Positions 6,336 through 8,978 of a stretch of DNA of 8,978 nucleotides are shown piece after piece. Positions within the stretch are counted from its first letter, which is position 1. Every line of letters begins with the position of its first letter. Location: contig JALNXP010000083.1 in NCBI GenBank assembly GCA_023230285.1, positions 1-8,978 of the forward strand, written 5' to 3'. Under the pieces are notes generated by a model that made no database searches, had not been told where the DNA came from, and saw only the letters and a program-made list of their open reading frames with translations. A program made the position numbers and the translations under genes. This DNA comes from Bacteroidales bacterium. Its GTDB lineage: Bacteria; Bacteroidota; Bacteroidia; Bacteroidales; BM520.

Positions 6336-8978
6336 TTTGGAGCTGTTTTTATCTGTATCAGATTAAGCAGTAATGTCAGCAGCCAAGCCAATAAGAAGTA
6401 AATGATTGCGACCATAATAAGCGGGAAGAAGGCATCGAAGGTGCGGCTTCTGATGATGTCGCTGGCTTTAGTCAAATCCTGTACTGCGATATATCCTACA
6501 ATGGCTGTCATTTTTACTAATGCGATAAATTCGCCTTTGTAAACAGGTAAAACACGTTGTATTGCTTGCGGCAATATAACATACATAAATGTCTTTAACT
6601 TGCTGAATCCCATGGCGATGCCGGCTTCAGTCTGTCCTTTGTCGATACTTGTGATTGATGTTCGGAACATTTCGGAAACGTAGGCTGAAAAGTTCATGGC
6701 GAAAGTGATAGAAGCGACCCAAATGCCGTTAATATCTAATTTAGCGAATACGACATAAAACATTAGCATCAGCAAGACTACCTGCGGGATACCGCGTAAA
6801 ATGTCTATATAGACTTTGGCGATAATCTGCGCCCATCTTTTTTTGCTCATACGCATCGAACATATCAGCCCACCTAACAAAGTGCCTAATATTGCCGACA
6901 GCATCGAAATATAGAAAGTTACTTTAAAGCCGCTCCACAGCAAAAGATAGCGTTTTTCGAGAATAATATTATTATAGAAACTGTTTTTGACACGTTTCAA
7001 CCAAGAAATTTTTCCGATTTGTTCTGTTTCTGTATTTTTGACAACATCTTTATAAGTGAGGAGAATTTGCGGATTTACATAATAATCTTGAGTGAAATCC
7101 ACCGATTTTTTACGCTCTTCTGTAGCTGTTATACCGCAAATTATCAAGTCGACTTTACCTGATTTTAACGCCGGTATTAACGCCGAAAATTTCATGTCGC
7201 AATATTCAACTTGCATTCCCAATCGATAAGCAATGCTCTCAACCAACTCGGCATCAAGTCCGGAAATATTGCCGTTGCTTATAAAACATATCGGTTCTTT
7301 ATTGGCGGCGACTCCGACACGCAATTTAGGACCGTTTTCAACTTTTGGAATGTCTTTCAGCTTATACTTCAAACTTTTTTCTTTGGTCCATCTGTTTATT
7401 ATGTCGTCTAAAGTACCGTCAGCTTTAAGTTGGCTTATTATGGAGTCTACTTTTATGCGTAATCCGTCATTGCCTTTTTGAATAGCTATTGCTGCGCCTT
7501 CGTCGGTATATTCTTTTGGCAAAACAAACAACGAAGAATCTTGTTTGGTTGTTGTAAATGCTGTGGTATACAAAGTCATTACATATTTTACTTTGTGTGT
7601 CTGCAAAGCGGTAATTGCATCCGTTATGTCATCAAAGCAGCATATTTTGGCGTTAGGATAATTTTCACGAACATACATTTCACCCGTAGTGCCTGTCATG
7701 ACACCTATTTTGGAGGAAGACAAGTCGTTGCCGTCATTTTTCAAAATATATTTTGCAGATTGTTTGCCGAGATTTTCGGAAAGGACAATCATGCTTGAAG
7801 AGAGTGTATAATATGAGTCTGAAAATGTAACGTTTTTTGCACGTTCTTCGGTACTCATAATTTTATTGGCAACGACATCAAGTTTTTTCACGATAAGTGC
7901 ATCTAACATACCATTAAAAGGGTATGCCTGCAATTCTAATTTTTTCCCGAGATAAGCAGCGTAGCGAGTAATCAGTTCAACATCAAAGCCAACAATTTTC
8001 TGACCTTTTATATATGAAAAAGGAATTTCCATGCCTGTTGTTCCAAAGCGTAACACTCCGTTTTTTCCGGAATTTTCAATTACAGGCATTTCTGCTGAAG
8101 CGGTATTAATTATCCATCTATTATACATTTCATCATAAGTACCGTCTTCTTTTATTTTTCTTAGAAATGTATTAAATTGCTTTGCACTTTCATTGTCGCC
8201 TTTTTGAAACCCGACAAAGATGTCATTATAAAATAAATCATTTTCTAAAAATACAATTTCCGGATTGCTCTCCATGGCGCAAAATGCCATGTTATTGTCC
8301 AAAATGATGCCATCGCTTTGATGTTGCAATAACGACATGATCAAATCGGTGCCATTGTCTAACCTGTTAATTGTTGCATTAGGGAAGTTTTTTGTTGCAT
8401 AAACATCATGAGCTGAACCTGTCAATACTCCTATCTGTTTATTCTTTAAGTCATTAACAGAATAGAAAATGTTCGATTTTTTTTGTGTTGTGGCTTGTTG
8501 AGTTTCGGTATTTTTAGCGAGAATATAAGTATAGCAAAGATTGTAAGGGTCGGAAAACTTTATTTGCTTAGAGCGTTCTTCGGTGATGGCTATGCACGCA
8601 CATATCATAGAAACTTTTTGAGAAACAAGTGCAGGCATTAATCCTGCAAAGTTGGTGGTAAAAAAGTCGGGACGTAAATTCAATGAGGCGGCAAAACGTG
8701 TAGCTACCTCAATATCAATCCCCGACAATTTCTGATTTTTAACAAAAGTATAAGGGAAACCTTCGTTCATCGTGCCGATTTTAAGCACGCCGTCAGCATT
8801 ATCAAAAGAAATATCCGGCATTACACAATCGTCGTCATTTTTCCATTTGCTGATAATTTGTCCTAACTCGCCGCTTTCTTTTAAATCTTTTAAAAAGATG
8901 TTGAATTTATCGCGTAAGTCAGCATCTCTGAAGCCAAAACCCACCCTAAGACTGTCGACATTTTTTGATACGATGGTA
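6326..8978 (-). CDS. Multi-SBP amino-acid ABC transporter permease fusion (GlnP/HisM type), 5'-truncated by window edge
   Basis: An amino-acid importer in which several substrate-binding domains are fused to the membrane permease, as in GlnP of Gram-positives. The frame is open to the right edge (codons from 8977); the codon at 8944-8942 is GTG but encodes an internal Val, because the residues before it (DSLR) and after it (VGFGFRDADL) continue a binding-domain tail. Counting from that Val: end of a first SBP_bac_3 domain (1-40); full SBP (about 52-278; TEER with R124, D216 in IILDNN); full SBP (about 296-520; TEER with R368, but L458 where the Asp is expected); a first-lobe-only SBP (about 538-632; TEERKKSVDF, R611); linker; then about five TM segments (669-694, 716-736, 740-758, about 800-820, 837-862). 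The EAA cytoplasmic loop for the ATPase is at 773-800 (EAGIAMGF...ILPQA). No ATPase gene is in the window. The SBP domains should face the periplasm. Transport of a polar amino acid is likely; the exact substrate is unknown. Confidence 0.93.
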   Translation of the reverse strand, partial: TIVSKNVDSLRVGFGFRDADLRDKFNIFLKDLKESGELGQIISKWKNDDDCVMPDISFDNADGVLKIGTMNEGFPYTFVKNQKLSGIDIEVATRFAASLNLRPDFFTTNFAGLMPALVSQKVSMICACIAITEERSKQIKFSDPYNLCYTYILAKNTETQQATTQKKSNIFYSVNDLKNKQIGVLTGSAHDVYATKNFPNATINRLDNGTDLIMSLLQHQSDGIILDNNMAFCAMESNPEIVFLENDLFYNDIFVGFQKGDNESAKQFNTFLRKIKEDGTYDEMYNRWIINTASAEMPVIENSGKNGVLRFGTTGMEIPFSYIKGQKIVGFDVELITRYAAYLGKKLELQAYPFNGMLDALIVKKLDVVANKIMSTEERAKNVTFSDSYYTLSSSMIVLSENLGKQSAKYILKNDGNDLSSSKIGVMTGTTGEMYVRENYPNAKICCFDDITDAITALQTHKVKYVMTLYTTAFTTTKQDSSLFVLPKEYTDEGAAIAIQKGNDGLRIKVDSIISQLKADGTLDDIINRWTKEKSLKYKLKDIPKVENGPKLRVGVAANKEPICFISNGNISGLDAELVESIAYRLGMQVEYCDMKFSALIPALKSGKVDLIICGITATEERKKSVDFTQDYYVNPQILLTYKDVVKNTETEQIGKISWLKRVKNSFYNNIILEKRYLLLWSGFKVTFYISMLSAILGTLLGGLICSMRMSKKRWAQIIAKVYIDILRGIPQVVLLMLMFYVVFAKLDINGIWVASITFAMNFSAYVSEMFRTSITSIDKGQTEAGIAMGFSKLKTFMYVILPQAIQRVLPVYKGEFIALVKMTAIVGYIAVQDLTKASDIIRSRTFDAFFPLIMVAIIYFLLAWLLTLLLNLIQIKTAPKRH

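Noticed and set aside
8942..8944. GTG as the start codon of the multi-SBP permease gene
   Set aside because: The frame stays open upstream to the window edge and the residues on both sides read as one continuous SBP tail, so this is an internal valine.

Overview
The window looks like the chromosome of a Bacteroidota species, most likely of the Bacteroidales. The best evidence is a large secreted C25 (gingipain-type) protease that ends in a type IX secretion (T9SS) sorting domain with a YPNP motif. Supporting this are a Bacteroidota-type promoter (TTTG ... TATCTTTG), starts without clear Shine-Dalgarno sequences, and AT-rich intergenic DNA. No tRNA, rRNA, CRISPR array, integrase or transposase was seen.

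Layout from left to right: (1) the 3' part of a CorA-type divalent cation channel on the + strand, cut off by the left edge; (2) a minus-strand cluster, transcribed right to left, of a C25 protease (2220-6029), an exported MORN_2/YwqK-like repeat protein (1453-2214) and a PaaI-like hotdog thioesterase (954-1451), with gaps of only 5 and 1 bp, so almost certainly one operon; (3) a 296-bp intergenic region with a promoter for that operon, a perfect 15-bp inverted repeat, and a second hairpin that overlaps the stop codon of the upstream gene; (4) a very long minus-strand gene (6326 to beyond the right edge) that fuses several amino-acid-binding SBP_bac_3 domains to a GlnP/HisM-type ABC permease. 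CorA and the thioesterase converge at about 905-953.

How they may work together: the protease and the MORN_2 protein are both exported, and the protease should be displayed or released through T9SS. The fused ABC protein would take up amino acids, with its ATPase encoded outside the window. Extracellular proteolysis next to amino-acid uptake fits an asaccharolytic or peptide-using lifestyle, but that link rests on proximity only. The most unusual points are the SBP architecture (tail of one domain, two full domains, then a first-lobe-only half domain before the membrane), loss of a ligand Asp in one of these domains, a CorA pore signature of GTN instead of GMN with no acidic residue in the following loop, and the perfect palindrome between the two transcription units. 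No clear undescribed multi-gene system was found.
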